From the NCBI GenBank assembly GCA_022241785.1, contig JAKOMP010000047.1:1-35966 (forward strand): 35,966 bases of DNA, written 5' to 3'. Below, piece after piece: positions 1 to 9,484 of this stretch. Position 1 is the stretch's first letter; every line of letters begins with the position of its first letter. The DNA comes from Cyanocohniella sp. LLY. GTDB taxonomy: Bacteria > Cyanobacteriota > Cyanobacteriia > Cyanobacteriales > Nostocaceae. Made by a program: the position numbers and the translations under genes. Under the pieces are notes generated by a model that was not told the DNA's origin, did not search any database, and saw only the letters and a program-made list of their open reading frames with translations.

Positions 1-120
1 TAGCGTGCCGGAGGCTCTAGCAATCGCATGGTTTTATTCTTAGTGCGAGACTTTGCGATTGCTGAGTCGCAAAGCGACACGCTACGCGAACGTCGTTCCT
101 CCTCGCAATGACATTTATTC
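1..120. repeat. Palindromic interspersed repeat, Nostoc type
   Basis: This GC-rich stretch is built from short words such as CACGCTACGCGAACG and 'gcgtgccggaggct', with imperfect internal palindromes. Related words recur at about 20788-20870 and 26400-26460. Such interspersed palindromic sequences are common between genes in heterocyst-forming cyanobacteria. No coding potential is seen in it. Confidence 0.5.
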
Positions 121-125
121 TCTAG

Positions 126-284
126 GTGCTAAATAAAAACTGGGATGCACCCCTGGATAAGTTGCTAGGATTGCCACCAGGAGCTAGTAAAGCCGAAGTT
201 CTGGCAGCTATGAAAGGTCATGTTTTAGACGCAGTAGAATTGATGGGACGCTATGCCAGACAAAGCTCTGTAAAATCTCCCTAA
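126..284 (+). pseudogene. Short coding remnant, C-terminal fragment of an unrecognised protein
   Basis: A 52-codon reading frame runs from a GTG directly after an in-frame TAG (123-125) to a TAA at 282-284. The peptide contains KNWDAPLDKLLGLPPG, followed by an amphipathic helix ending GRYARQSS. Its composition looks protein-like rather than random, and there is no good start or ribosome binding site. It abuts an interspersed repeat. I read it as the tail of a disrupted gene, but I do not recognise the family. A chance open frame remains possible. Confidence 0.3.
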
Positions 285-568
285 TATCATTACATTTAGG
301 GGCGACTTCTATTTTTGCTATTGCTATTTTGAGCAGAAGTAAATAACCTAAGAACTCTGAAATTTTTAGTAATAATCTTGATTTTTACCTTTGGATTTGA
401 GAGTTCCCAGGATAGTTCCATTACTACTACTGCTACTAAGCAAAATAACTATTAATATTTTGTCCGACTTCTAACTTAAGATGGAACTTCTTTTTTACAA
501 GGACAATTTAATCAAGGCTCAAGTGTAGCAAACTACTGTGAGATCAGAATCTCAGCAGTAGTTCACAT
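285..568. other. Intergenic region, no gene seen
   Basis: This AT-rich spacer lies between the upstream remnant and the 3' end of the chaB-like gene. It has no convincing ORF with a start and ribosome binding site on either strand. The segment around 536-560 (TACTGTGAGATCAGAATCTC..AGCAGTAGT) contains an imperfect inverted repeat that could act as a terminator for the minus-strand chaB-like gene. Confidence 0.4.
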
Positions 569-772
569 TTATTCGGGTTTTTTATGCCAATGCCCGTCAT
601 CACCTTTTTCGTAATTACGTTTTACTGCACTCCAAGCCATACGAAAAGCCCGTTCTTCTTCTGCGTATTGTTCTTCAGCACTATTAAATGCAGCCCGAAA
701 AATTTCTTGACCGTGTTTGGGTAAGTTATTTTTGACTGTATCTGGTAAGTCTTCAATCTTTTGGTAAGGCAT
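569..772 (-). CDS. ChaB family protein
   Basis: This 67-residue protein begins MPYQKIEDLPDTVKNNLP and contains the family pattern of an N-terminal 'LP..V...LP.h...I...AFN.A' stretch, then an acidic helix (AEEQYAEEERAFRMAWSAVK) and a basic tail (GHWHKKPE). It matches the small ChaB domain, named after the E. coli cation-transport regulator; the biochemical role of cyanobacterial members is not established. The ATG at 770-772 is the only sensible start. It lies 71 bases downstream of the PNPOx-like gene on the same strand, so the two may be co-transcribed. Both would fit a general stress context, which is inference from neighbours only. Confidence 0.85.
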   Translation of the reverse strand: MPYQKIEDLPDTVKNNLPKHGQEIFRAAFNSAEEQYAEEERAFRMAWSAVKRNYEKGDDGHWHKKPE

Positions 773-843
773 AAACTATACTTCTAGAGTGAGACTGGTG
801 TGAAAAAACAGGGGAAGCTGGAAAGTACAATATTTGCCTATGC

Positions 844-1287
844 TTACAGTTTAATTTTTTGTGGCTGAATGCTGGAAGCACTATCCCAGTAATCAGCTTG
901 ATTAACATTCACTTTGAGCAAAATAATATCGGGTTCGTCTAGTCCCTTGGGTAGCCAAGTATGAAGTTCTGGCTGCCATTTTTCTTGCATTTTCTTGCGG
1001 TCTGTCACTAATTGCGCCGTACCTGACACAGAAATATATCGCTGCTTATCAGGTGATGTAAAACTCACATTTACCTGTTGATTATGTTGGATATCATTCA
1101 CTTTCTGGGAATGTGCATAGCTAAAAAACCACAGTGCGCCATCAGAGCTAATTTCACCAGTTTTGCACATGGGACAACTGTGTAATTGACCATTCTGGTC
1201 AACTGTAGTTAACATGCCACTGTTAATATCTGCAATTATTTCCCGCAGTTGTTGAACTTGTTGATCACGGTCTGTAGAAGTTGTCAT
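844..1287 (-). CDS. Pyridoxamine 5'-phosphate oxidase family protein (general stress protein 26-like)
   Basis: The 147-residue protein has the split-barrel flavin/heme-binding fold signature of the PNPOx-like superfamily: LREIIADINSGMLTTVDQNGQLHSCPM near residues 14-40, then GALWFFSYAHSQKVNDIQ and VNVSFTSPDKQRYISVSGTAQLV. This resembles the general stress protein 26 (YdaG-like) group rather than PdxH, which is longer. Members bind FMN or FAD; the substrate is unknown. The start at 1287 is preceded by an AAAGAG ribosome binding site. The chaB-like gene follows in the same direction. Confidence 0.85.
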   Translation of the reverse strand: MTTSTDRDQQVQQLREIIADINSGMLTTVDQNGQLHSCPMCKTGEISSDGALWFFSYAHSQKVNDIQHNQQVNVSFTSPDKQRYISVSGTAQLVTDRKKMQEKWQPELHTWLPKGLDEPDIILLKVNVNQADYWDSASSIQPQKIKL

Positions 1288-1759
1288 TTTATTTACTCTT
1301 TGATGTATGTTCGTTTTCTAGACTAGTAATCTACAAGCAAGTTCGTAGTCAGGAATTTAGTCCTGGTTGTTCAATTTGACCAACTACTAGTCATAATCTA
1401 CCAGAGCTAGTAAAGCCCTTTTTCACTATTACGGATATTTATGATGAATTACGTGACTCTAGAGGTGGAACTTTGCGAAATATCCTTCTTCCGTGTATGC
1501 CCAGAGAGAGACTATGGTTTAAAAACCGGGAGATTAGGCATTTTTGCATCTGCGATCGCCCTATCATCACTTTGAGTTTTTATATTGATTAAAGATTGAT
1601 ATAAAACTTAACAATAACAATGAAATATAGCGAATAAATATACCCGAATACTAGCTAATTGCTTTGAGTGTTTGTAAGTCTTAACAGTAAAAATATTCAG
1701 AGCTTATTTTTAGTCTCTATAATTAAAATTGGGTAGATGAATTACAAAATGTCTATGCT
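1288..1759. other. Intergenic region between divergent genes
   Basis: About 470 bases separate the minus-strand PNPOx-like gene from the plus-strand ATPase. Positions 1341-1366 hold a palindromic repeat around AGGAATTTAGTCCT, related to the core of the MITE-like elements at 11637 and 27819. A HIP1-like site is near 1550. The part after 1560 is AT-rich and probably carries the ATPase promoter. An open frame at about 1378-1590 (with PFFTITDIYDELRDSRGG) has no start codon and could be a remnant. Confidence 0.45.
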
Positions 1760-4700
1760 TTGAGGGCATTATTAGGAGCAAATTTGGCTGTGATTCAAGC
1801 AATACACACCGCTGTCAAAGGCAGAGCTAGATATAAAGTAAAAGAATTATATCAGTCACCATCTTTGCAAAAATATCTGGAGCGATCGCTTGCCAGTAAT
1901 CCGGAAATAATTTCAGTTTCGGTTAATCCATTAACCAGCAATATTTTGGTGTTTTTTACAGATAAAATCAGGTTTAATACCATAGCATTAATAATTGATA
2001 ATATTGTCCTAGATTTTAAAACAAAAACTAATATAAATGAAACACAACAATTAAATAAATCTTTAAAAACACAGAAAAAATCTGTTAATAAGTCCCTTGG
2101 GCAACCAAGAAATGATTGGCATTTAATGGCAGGAGAGAGCGTTATACATAAATTAAATACTTCCAAGATATCAGGATTATCTAGTGAGTCTGCCATCATA
2201 AATCTGACGACATATGGCCCTAATATTTTATCTATAATATCAAAACGTTCCAATTGGCATATCTTAATTGACCAGTTTAAATCTCTGCCAGTGGCTTTAC
2301 TGGGGGCGGCTGCGGGTATTTCTTTACTAACTGGCAGCGTAATTGATGCCGTAGTGATTATGGGTGTTGTGGGTCTAAATGCCATAATTGGTTATACAAC
2401 AGAAACTAATTCTGAAAAAATTATTCATTCTCTCAAAAGTCGAGAGCAAAAATTAACTTGGGTAATTAGAGATAGTCAGCAGATAGAAATCCCTACAGAA
2501 AATGTGGCTTTAGGAGATGTTTTATTGCTCACACCAGGCATTTATGTCGCCGCAGATGCCCGACTTATAGAAGCAGATAACTTAACTATTGATGAATCTA
2601 CCCTAACTGGCGAAAGTATCCCTGTGACAAAAAATACGGCATCTCTCCTGGGTGAAGATGTGTCGTTAGCTGACCGTCTAAATATGGCTTATAAGGGTAC
2701 TTTAGTCACTGGCGGACAAGGACTAGCTGTGGTTGTGTCCACCGGCCAATTTACAGAAATGGGCAAAATCCAGCAATTAGTTAGCGAGGCTATTGCTACA
2801 GACACACCTCTAGAAAAACAACTTGATCAAGTGGGAGGTCAACTAGTTTTAATTGGTATGGGAATGTGCAGTCTGGTTTTTGGTTTGGGAGTACTGCGGG
2901 GATATGGTGTACTCACAATGATGCAATCATGTATCTCCCTTGCAGTGGCTGCGGTTCCGGAAGGTTTACCCACAATTGCCACCATAACTCTGGCTTTAGG
3001 TATCCAAGACATGAGGCAGAATAATGTCCTTATTCGGACTCTCAGCGCTGTGGAAGCCTTGGGTTGTGTACAAACAATTTGCTTGGATAAAACTGGGACA
3101 ATTACAGAAAACAAAATGTCGGTGGTGGAAATACACACCAACACCCAACAAATTACAGTACAAGAAGAAAATATCAATCCCCATAGCAGCGATGACTTGT
3201 TAAAGCTAATTCATGTAGCAGTACTGTGTAATGAAAGTGAAGTCAGTCAAGAGAATGATGGTGAGTATGTGGTTACAGGTTCGGCCACAGAAAATGCCTT
3301 AATCCACATGGCCATTAGCGCCGGGGTGAATGTTATAGACCTGAGACAAAAATATCAACTGCGGGGAAGCAACCTGCGATCGGAAAATCGCAACCTCATG
3401 AGTACAATTCATGAAACAAGCAATGGCCACAATTTGATTGTTGTTAAAGGTAGCCCCAGCGAATTGATGCAAATATGTCAATGGGGACTAGAAAATGGGC
3501 AATTAGTACCTTTAACACCAGAAAACAGGCAGGCCATTGAACTTGCTAACGATCGCCTGGCCGGAAAAGCATTGCGGGTGTTGGGGTTAGCCTACAACCA
3601 TGTTGATGATTTAAATAATGGCAATAATCATGAATCAGACCTGATTTGGCTGGGTTTGGTGGGAATGGCAGACCCCATCAGAAAAGGTGCAAAACAATTA
3701 ATTGGGGACTTTCATCAAGCTGGTATTGAGACAGTCATGATTACCGGCGATCAAAGCCCAACTGCTTATGCGATCGCTAAAGAGTTAAATTTAAGTCAAG
3801 ATCAGCAAATAGAAATTCTTGATTCCACTAACTTCGACAATATCACCCCCGAAGCACTAACAGTATTGTGTGACAAAGTTAACGTTTTTGCCCGCATTAG
3901 CCCTAGTAATAAACTGCAAATTGTCCAGGCGTTGCAAGCAGCAGGTAAAGTAGTCGCCATGACCGGCGATGGGATTAACGATGCACCAGCACTCAAAGCC
4001 GCACAAGTAGGCGTAGCAATGGGTAAAGGAGGAACCGATGTCGCGCGTGAAGTTGCAGATATTGTCTTGGAGGATGACCGACTAGAAACCATGATGATTG
4101 CTGTCAGTCGGGGACGAACAATTTACAACAACATCAGAAAGTCTGTACATTTCCTCTTATCTACTAACCTCAGCGAAATCATGGTCATGACCGCCGCCAC
4201 CGCCGCAGGTTTAGGCGAACCCATGAATGCTATGCAACTGTTGTGGCTGAATTTAGTCACTGATGTTTTCCCTGGTTTGTCCTTAGCAATGGAAGCACCA
4301 GAACCAGAGGTATTGAGTCAGCCACCCCGCAATCCCCATGAACCAATCATCAAAAATTCTGACTTTGGCAGAATTATCTTTGAATCAACAATACTATCTA
4401 CAAGTACCCTAGCCGCATATGGTTACGCCATCCTGAGATATGGCATTAGTGCAAGGGCAAGTACTGTTGCCTCTATGACCCTCACAACTGGGCAACTATT
4501 ACATACTATTAGTTGCCGTTCGGAAAAACACAGCATATTTAGTCAAGAGAAAATACCAAATAATCCTTACTTAAATGCGGCTATCACAGGTTCTTTTGCG
4601 ATCCAACTCCTAGCTATAGCTATCCCACCCTTGAGGCAGATTTTAAAAATTACCCCTATTAGTATTGTGGATAGTGCTGTAATTAGTGGTGGTGCTTTAC

Positions 4701-4786
4701 TGCCTTTATTAATCAATGAAAGTACAAAAAATCAAGTTCATAGTCAAGGCTTCAGTTCTCAAAATACTCCTGGTTTAGTGACTTGA
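1760..4786 (+). CDS. P-type cation-transporting ATPase, probably calcium type
   Basis: This integral membrane ATPase of about 1008 residues should pump cations using ATP. Motifs seen include TGES at residue 283 (actuator), the phosphorylated Asp443 in DKTGTIT, and TGDGINDAP in the hinge. The M4 motif is VPEGLP, M5 has STNLSEI, and M6 has NLVTD; these match the positions that bind Ca2+ in SERCA (M4 Glu, M5 Asn and Glu, M6 Asn, Thr and Asp). The first 80 residues (KGRARYKVKELY, then a beta-alpha pattern) look like a heavy-metal-associated-type domain without a CxxC motif. The start is uncertain: no ATG exists near the 5' end. Candidates are TTG at 1760 or GTG at 1790, and the frame is open back to 1727. 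Substrate assignment is inference. Confidence 0.92.
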   Translation: MRALLGANLAVIQAIHTAVKGRARYKVKELYQSPSLQKYLERSLASNPEIISVSVNPLTSNILVFFTDKIRFNTIALIIDNIVLDFKTKTNINETQQLNKSLKTQKKSVNKSLGQPRNDWHLMAGESVIHKLNTSKISGLSSESAIINLTTYGPNILSIISKRSNWHILIDQFKSLPVALLGAAAGISLLTGSVIDAVVIMGVVGLNAIIGYTTETNSEKIIHSLKSREQKLTWVIRDSQQIEIPTENVALGDVLLLTPGIYVAADARLIEADNLTIDESTLTGESIPVTKNTASLLGEDVSLADRLNMAYKGTLVTGGQGLAVVVSTGQFTEMGKIQQLVSEAIATDTPLEKQLDQVGGQLVLIGMGMCSLVFGLGVLRGYGVLTMMQSCISLAVAAVPEGLPTIATITLALGIQDMRQNNVLIRTLSAVEALGCVQTICLDKTGTITENKMSVVEIHTNTQQITVQEENINPHSSDDLLKLIHVAVLCNESEVSQENDGEYVVTGSATENALIHMAISAGVNVIDLRQKYQLRGSNLRSENRNLMSTIHETSNGHNLIVVKGSPSELMQICQWGLENGQLVPLTPENRQAIELANDRLAGKALRVLGLAYNHVDDLNNGNNHESDLIWLGLVGMADPIRKGAKQLIGDFHQAGIETVMITGDQSPTAYAIAKELNLSQDQQIEILDSTNFDNITPEALTVLCDKVNVFARISPSNKLQIVQALQAAGKVVAMTGDGINDAPALKAAQVGVAMGKGGTDVAREVADIVLEDDRLETMMIAVSRGRTIYNNIRKSVHFLLSTNLSEIMVMTAATAAGLGEPMNAMQLLWLNLVTDVFPGLSLAMEAPEPEVLSQPPRNPHEPIIKNSDFGRIIFESTILSTSTLAAYGYAILRYGISARASTVASMTLTTGQLLHTISCRSEKHSIFSQEKIPNNPYLNAAITGSFAIQLLAIAIPPLRQILKITPISIVDSAVISGGALLPLLINESTKNQVHSQGFSSQNTPGLVT

Positions 4787-4822
4787 TAAATTTGATATTT
4801 ATTAAGCTTAGATTATATAAAA

Positions 4823-5155
4823 TTAATTATTATCTCTTAAATTGAAATGCCTTTCTAGGTTTTCAATTCTTTGTCTTTGTTGATTGATTGTTTCTAAATG
4901 TCTATTCGATTCTGCCTCGATATCTGCAACTTTTCCTTTGTATTTAGCAATCTTCAGATTTCGTTTAATTACATTAGGAATTGATACTAGTAATCCTACT
5001 ATAATTCCCATAGCTAGAGTGAGGATTAGTACGATGGCTAGTGAAGCTTCAAAATTCCACACAAATAGGGCAACGCTAATGGTAACAGCGTTTTGAAATG
5101 CAAACACTACGGCTAATAATGCTACTAAGATGGCAAGAATTAAAAATATTTGCAT
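4823..5155 (-). CDS. LapA-domain (DUF1049) membrane protein
   Basis: The 110-residue protein has two hydrophobic segments: residues 1-20 (MQIFLILAILVALLAVVFAF, followed by QNAVTISV) and about 36-60 (ASLAIVLILTLAMGIIVGLLVSIP). A charged coiled-coil tail ends at LERHFNLRDNN. The 'FAFQN...V.fl.w.f' pattern is typical of the LapA/DUF1049 family (lipopolysaccharide assembly protein A domain). It is convergent with the upstream ATPase, with a 36-base gap, and divergent from the PRC-barrel gene. The role in cyanobacteria is unknown; an inner-membrane envelope function is likely from the family. Confidence 0.85.
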   Translation of the reverse strand: MQIFLILAILVALLAVVFAFQNAVTISVALFVWNFEASLAIVLILTLAMGIIVGLLVSIPNVIKRNLKIAKYKGKVADIEAESNRHLETINQQRQRIENLERHFNLRDNN

Positions 5156-5267
5156 TGTAGTTGGGAAAATAAACTTGCACTAATGATTTATTAATACTGG
5201 ATCATCAGACCTATATAGTAAATCATCAGTATAATATTATCATCAATCGTTGGTAGGGACTTTAAGT

Positions 5268-6008
5268 ATGTCTACGCTATCTAAAGCTTTAAAGCAAAGT
5301 GAGTTGCTAAATCGCCTGGTGCTGGATCGGCAAACGGCAGAGGAAGTTGGTCGTGTTTCGAGGATTTTACTAGATAGTCAGGCCCAATCAGTTGTAGGAC
5401 TAACCTGTAAGTCTGGTTGGCTGGGTGGTAAGCACAAAACCTTTACCTGGAAACAAATTGAAGCCATTGGTGAAGATAGCGTTTTAGTTAGGCATGAGGA
5501 TGATCACACCTCGACAATCCCGGAATCTGTGAAATTTGTGATTGGGAGTGAGGTGTGGACGGATGCTGGTAAAAAAGTCGGACAAATCCAGGATTTTCTC
5601 TTTAATGTGGAAACGGGAAGTGTCGTTGAATATATGTTTTCTCCTAGTGGTTTGCAAGGACTAATGGAAGGGATATATTTATTTGAACCAATTATGATTT
5701 CTAGCGTCGGCGATAAGCGCGTTATTGTCTTGGAAAAAGCAGTGCAAAATCCTCAGAAATATGCCGAAGGATTGAGTGGAAAAATTAACCAAGCCACTGA
5801 ATTTATTCAAAATGACTATGAACAAACAAAACAAGATTTTGAAGTTTCTCTAAAAGCACGCTCACAAAAGGCTGTTGATCAAGTTAAAAACTTAGCTCAA
5901 ACAACTACGGAAAAAGCAGAGGAAACTATCTCGGAAGTCAAGACTAAATTCCAGAAAAAAAAATCTCCATCTAGTCTTGAAGAAGATGTTTTTGAAGATG
6001 AAATATGA
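5268..6008 (+). CDS. PRC-barrel domain protein
   Basis: The protein has two PRC-barrel-like beta modules. The first is at residues 10-75 (LLNRLVLDRQTAEEVGRVSRILLD, then VVGLTCKSGWLGGKHKTFTW). The second is at 80-150 (GSEVWTDAGKKVGQIQDFLFNVETGSVVEYMFS). A long charged helical tail (residues 165-246) is rich in Lys, Glu and Thr. The tail resembles membrane-stress or LEA-like amphipathic helices. I chose ATG 5268 (MSTLSKALKQSELLNRL) over an upstream TTG at 5250. PRC barrels act as protein-protein or RNA-interaction modules; no specific partner can be named here. Confidence 0.85.
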   Translation: MSTLSKALKQSELLNRLVLDRQTAEEVGRVSRILLDSQAQSVVGLTCKSGWLGGKHKTFTWKQIEAIGEDSVLVRHEDDHTSTIPESVKFVIGSEVWTDAGKKVGQIQDFLFNVETGSVVEYMFSPSGLQGLMEGIYLFEPIMISSVGDKRVIVLEKAVQNPQKYAEGLSGKINQATEFIQNDYEQTKQDFEVSLKARSQKAVDQVKNLAQTTTEKAEETISEVKTKFQKKKSPSSLEEDVFEDEI

Positions 6009-6037
6009 GCCTAGTTTTGGGGAAATACCTTGATTCA

Positions 6038-6463
6038 TCACACTGGTTGTGCTTCCTTTTCCGCAGCCAAGCGATCGCAATAGATAGCCCACGTAGCAGC
6101 AAATATACCAGTAATCGAACTAGCGATCGCCGCTTTCACACCCCATCCCATAAACCCTAACCAATCAGCTATTTCACTGACAATGGCTGTAGTCGCTTTG
6201 CTAACTATATAAGCTGTACCTGTAGCCGCTAAGGTGACTAAACCCAACTCCGATAACATTTCCACAATTCCTTTACTGGACAAATCCTCATGAAAGTAAA
6301 TTTTCCAGATGGTCGTGTACATGGCAACATCCGATGCAGTTAAGACAATTTGTTTAGGAATTTCCACCCCAGGGGTTGGCGCAGCCGCAGCAGTCCCACT
6401 ACCAATAGCATAAGTAGCGATCGCCAAAGCAGCTTCTAATCTTTTTTTACCCAAATTACTCAT
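6038..6463 (-). CDS. Hypothetical membrane protein
   Basis: I do not recognise this 141-residue protein. It is hydrophobic: a segment near residues 9-28 (LEAALAIATYAIGSGTAAAA), a middle segment at 75-98 (LGLVTLAATGTAYIVSKATTAIVSE) and a C-terminal one at 105-130 (GWGVKAAIASSITGIFAATWAIYCD). It has small residues (Gly, Ala, Ser) in the helices, ends in a charged tail (AAEKEAQPV), and has no clear signal cleavage site. The start ATG at 6461-6463 is clear. It converges on the PRC-barrel gene with a 29-base gap. Two or three transmembrane helices are likely; function is unknown. Confidence 0.7.
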   Translation of the reverse strand: MSNLGKKRLEAALAIATYAIGSGTAAAAPTPGVEIPKQIVLTASDVAMYTTIWKIYFHEDLSSKGIVEMLSELGLVTLAATGTAYIVSKATTAIVSEIADWLGFMGWGVKAAIASSITGIFAATWAIYCDRLAAEKEAQPV

Positions 6464-6666
6464 ATTACTTAATCCCTTTACTCTTACTCCTCCCTAGGGT
6501 AGATCATCAACTAACCTGATTATCTGCAAGTATGGTTGACTGAATGTGCTAAATTCCCCAGCCAATCAGATGATTACTCCCTAAATCTGTGCATTACTAT
6601 TTATTACTCATCTGTACTGATTTTTTTATCTCTACAGGTATAAAGACTTGTCCGTGATTTGATGTC

Positions 6667-9474
6667 ATGGTGTTAAATGAGTGTTACATTTTTCTTAGTT
6701 TTCTTCAACAACACAGAATGCCAGACGCGGAAACTTACCCAAATCAGCAACAATTCACTGAACAAGCAGAAGGCATGATACTGCAACTAGCTGACGGTAG
6801 TATCCAAGCTTGTAATGCGTCTGCTGAGAAGATTTTGGGATTGACTACCCCCCAGCTAATCGGGCGTAATTTGTTTGATTTACCTTGGCAACTCATTTCC
6901 GAAGATGCCCTACACCCAGCTATGGTGGCCCTGACAACAGGTAAACCGTGTTTGCAGGTAGACTGTGGTTTTTATCAGCCCAACACGCTACAAATTCGGC
7001 TGTTAATCAACTCACAACCACTATTTCAAGCACAAGAAAGCGCACCTTATGCGGTTGTCACGACTTTTAGGGAAATTGTGGCAAAACACAACCAAACATC
7101 TCAAAATGTGGCAATACTTGGGGATAGTCAACATCTCATTCAACAAATTGCCCACATTATTCCCGGACTTTTATACATTTATGATCTAGAACAGCAGCGC
7201 AATTTTTATGTTAATCACGAAATTGATCAGCTTTGGGGATACAACCCAGAACAAATCCAGACAATGGGGCGGGATTTATTTCAGAAAATTATGCACCCTG
7301 AGGATCTATCTCTTCTGCCTGCCCATTTTGCTAAATTTAAATCTGCTAGTAATGGCGAAGTTTTAATTTTTGAGTATCGTATTTTACACGCCAATGGTGA
7401 ATGGCGGTGGTTTTGTAGCTATGAAACGGTATTTCGCCGCCTGGTTGATGAATCACCACAACAGATTTTGGGTATCGCTTTTGATATTACAGAACGCCGA
7501 TGTACAGAAGTGGCCTTACAGCAGAGTAACGAAAGGTTTAGGCTAGCGGCTGCGGCAGTTAATGATTTAATATACGATTGGGATGTCCAAAAAAATACTG
7601 TAGAAAGAACTTTAGGACTCACTGAGATTTTTGGCTATACCCCAGAAGAAGCGAAACCGACTCTTCAATGGTGGCAAGAAATAATTCATCCCGATGACTT
7701 AGAAATGTTTAATCACAAGTTAACATCTAGTCTGTCCACGGGAAATCGTTTTAGTATTGAGTATCGGATACGCCATAAAAATGGCCACTATCGGTGGGTA
7801 GATGATCGGGGGTTTGCCGTCCGAGATGCCGATAATGAGATAGTCAGGGTGGTTGGTGCGACTCAAGATATTACCCAGCGCAAACAAGCCGAAATAGATG
7901 TACTGCAACGGGAAATTCAATTAAGGCGCTTATTTGATTCCAATATTATTGGCATTATTTTTGCCAATACTGAGCAAATTATTGAGGCCAACGACGCGTT
8001 TTTGGAAATTGTCGGCTATACACGCGAGGAATTATTGGCGGGTAAGTTACGCAGAAAAAATATCACACCACCTGAATATCATGATCTCGATCAGCAAGGA
8101 TTAGAAGACCTATTACGTGTGGGGATATGTACTCCCTTTGAAAAAGAATACATACGTAAAGATAATTCCCGCATTCCCGTGTTGATTGGTGGTGCTTTGG
8201 TACATCGAGAACCACTATCTTGGGTCTGTTTTATTCTGGATTTAAGTCAAAGGAAACAATTAGAACAGGCACTCCGACAAAAAGCAGAAGAACTGCAACA
8301 AGCCAACAAAATTAAAGACGAGTTCCTGGCCATTCTCTCACATGAACTGCGATCGCCTCTTAATCCCATTTTAGGGTGGTCAACGTTGCTCAAAAGCCAC
8401 AAGTTAGATGCCGCAACCACAACTAGGGCTTTGGATACCATTGAACGCAATACTAAATTGCAAATGAAACTGATTGATGACCTGTTAGATGTCTCCCGGA
8501 TTATTCAAGGTAAGCTGAGTTTGCATTTTGCTACTGTAAACCTGGGATATGTCATTGATGGGGCATTAGAAACAGTAAGATTAGCAGCCGCCGAAAAATC
8601 TATCCAAATTCACAAGCAGATGAATTTGACTGATGGATTAGTTTGGGGCGATTTTCACCGCTTACAACAAGTTTTGGGTAATTTGTTAGGCAATGCCATT
8701 AAGTTTAGTTCTTCTGGTCACCAAATAGAAGTTGCCTTGTCAGTGATTCCCCCAGACAATCAGCACCAGGGAACTGCCAATTATGCCCAAATTACAGTTA
8801 AAGACACAGGTAAAGGCATTACCGCCGAGTTTCTCCCCCACATATTTGAATATTTCCAGCAAGCCGATATCACCACAACCAGGAAATTTGGCGGACTGGG
8901 GCTAGGATTAGCAATAGTGCGTCACCTAGTAGAGTTACATGGTGGCACGGTGGCAGCGGATAGTCCAGGAGAAGGCCAGGGCGCAACCTTCACTGTGAAA
9001 CTTCCTTTGATGATAGAAAGTCACAAAGCAGAAAATAAAAAGTTAAAACAAGAGGAGAAAAAATTAAACTCCTCACTTTTAGGCGGACTGAAAATTTTGA
9101 TTGTTGATGATAAAGCTGATACCAGGCAGTTTATTAGCTTTCTATTACAACAGTATGGCGCGATCGCTTCAATGGCAGCAACCGCAAACGAAGCCCTAAA
9201 GATGATCTCCCAGTCACCACCTGATTTATTAATTAGTGATTTAGGAATGCCAGAAGTAGATGGCTACAAGCTAATTCGTTTAATCAGAAATATGTCACCC
9301 GAAAAAGGCGGAAATATCCCCGCGATCGCTCTGACATCTTATGCTGGTGAACGCGATAAACAACAGGTATTGGCGGCTGGATTTCAGAAACACGTTGCTA
9401 AACCAGTAGCACCCAATGAATTACTCACCTTGATTGCAGAGTTAATGCAGCAACGGCGTAACTGGAATATTTGA
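6667..9474 (+). CDS. Hybrid sensor histidine kinase with multiple PAS domains and receiver
   Basis: The domain order over about 935 residues is as follows. An N-terminal PAS lies at roughly 30-130. Three more PAS domains follow at 150-280, 285-410 and 415-535; the second and third carry PAC-type ends such as ITERRCTEVAL and ITQRKQAE. The HisKA domain has the phospho-acceptor His559 in LSHELRSPLNPI. The ATPase domain has DTGKGI and GGLGLGLAI. The C-terminal receiver has the acidic pair VDD and phospho-acceptor Asp858 in ISDLGMPEVDGY. There is no transmembrane segment, so it is a cytosolic sensor. ATG 6718 (MPDAETYPNQQQF) is a possible alternative start. It converges with the CHASE3 kinase with a 10-base gap. 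The signal is unknown. Confidence 0.92.
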   Translation: MVLNECYIFLSFLQQHRMPDAETYPNQQQFTEQAEGMILQLADGSIQACNASAEKILGLTTPQLIGRNLFDLPWQLISEDALHPAMVALTTGKPCLQVDCGFYQPNTLQIRLLINSQPLFQAQESAPYAVVTTFREIVAKHNQTSQNVAILGDSQHLIQQIAHIIPGLLYIYDLEQQRNFYVNHEIDQLWGYNPEQIQTMGRDLFQKIMHPEDLSLLPAHFAKFKSASNGEVLIFEYRILHANGEWRWFCSYETVFRRLVDESPQQILGIAFDITERRCTEVALQQSNERFRLAAAAVNDLIYDWDVQKNTVERTLGLTEIFGYTPEEAKPTLQWWQEIIHPDDLEMFNHKLTSSLSTGNRFSIEYRIRHKNGHYRWVDDRGFAVRDADNEIVRVVGATQDITQRKQAEIDVLQREIQLRRLFDSNIIGIIFANTEQIIEANDAFLEIVGYTREELLAGKLRRKNITPPEYHDLDQQGLEDLLRVGICTPFEKEYIRKDNSRIPVLIGGALVHREPLSWVCFILDLSQRKQLEQALRQKAEELQQANKIKDEFLAILSHELRSPLNPILGWSTLLKSHKLDAATTTRALDTIERNTKLQMKLIDDLLDVSRIIQGKLSLHFATVNLGYVIDGALETVRLAAAEKSIQIHKQMNLTDGLVWGDFHRLQQVLGNLLGNAIKFSSSGHQIEVALSVIPPDNQHQGTANYAQITVKDTGKGITAEFLPHIFEYFQQADITTTRKFGGLGLGLAIVRHLVELHGGTVAADSPGEGQGATFTVKLPLMIESHKAENKKLKQEEKKLNSSLLGGLKILIVDDKADTRQFISFLLQQYGAIASMAATANEALKMISQSPPDLLISDLGMPEVDGYKLIRLIRNMSPEKGGNIPAIALTSYAGERDKQQVLAAGFQKHVAKPVAPNELLTLIAELMQQRRNWNI

Positions 9475-9484
9475 GCCTGATTTT

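Noticed and set aside
1378-1593. Open frame with PFFTITDIYDELRDSRGG
   Set aside because: There is no start codon, it follows a stop, and it crosses a HIP1 site; a remnant is possible but not supported by recognisable family similarity.
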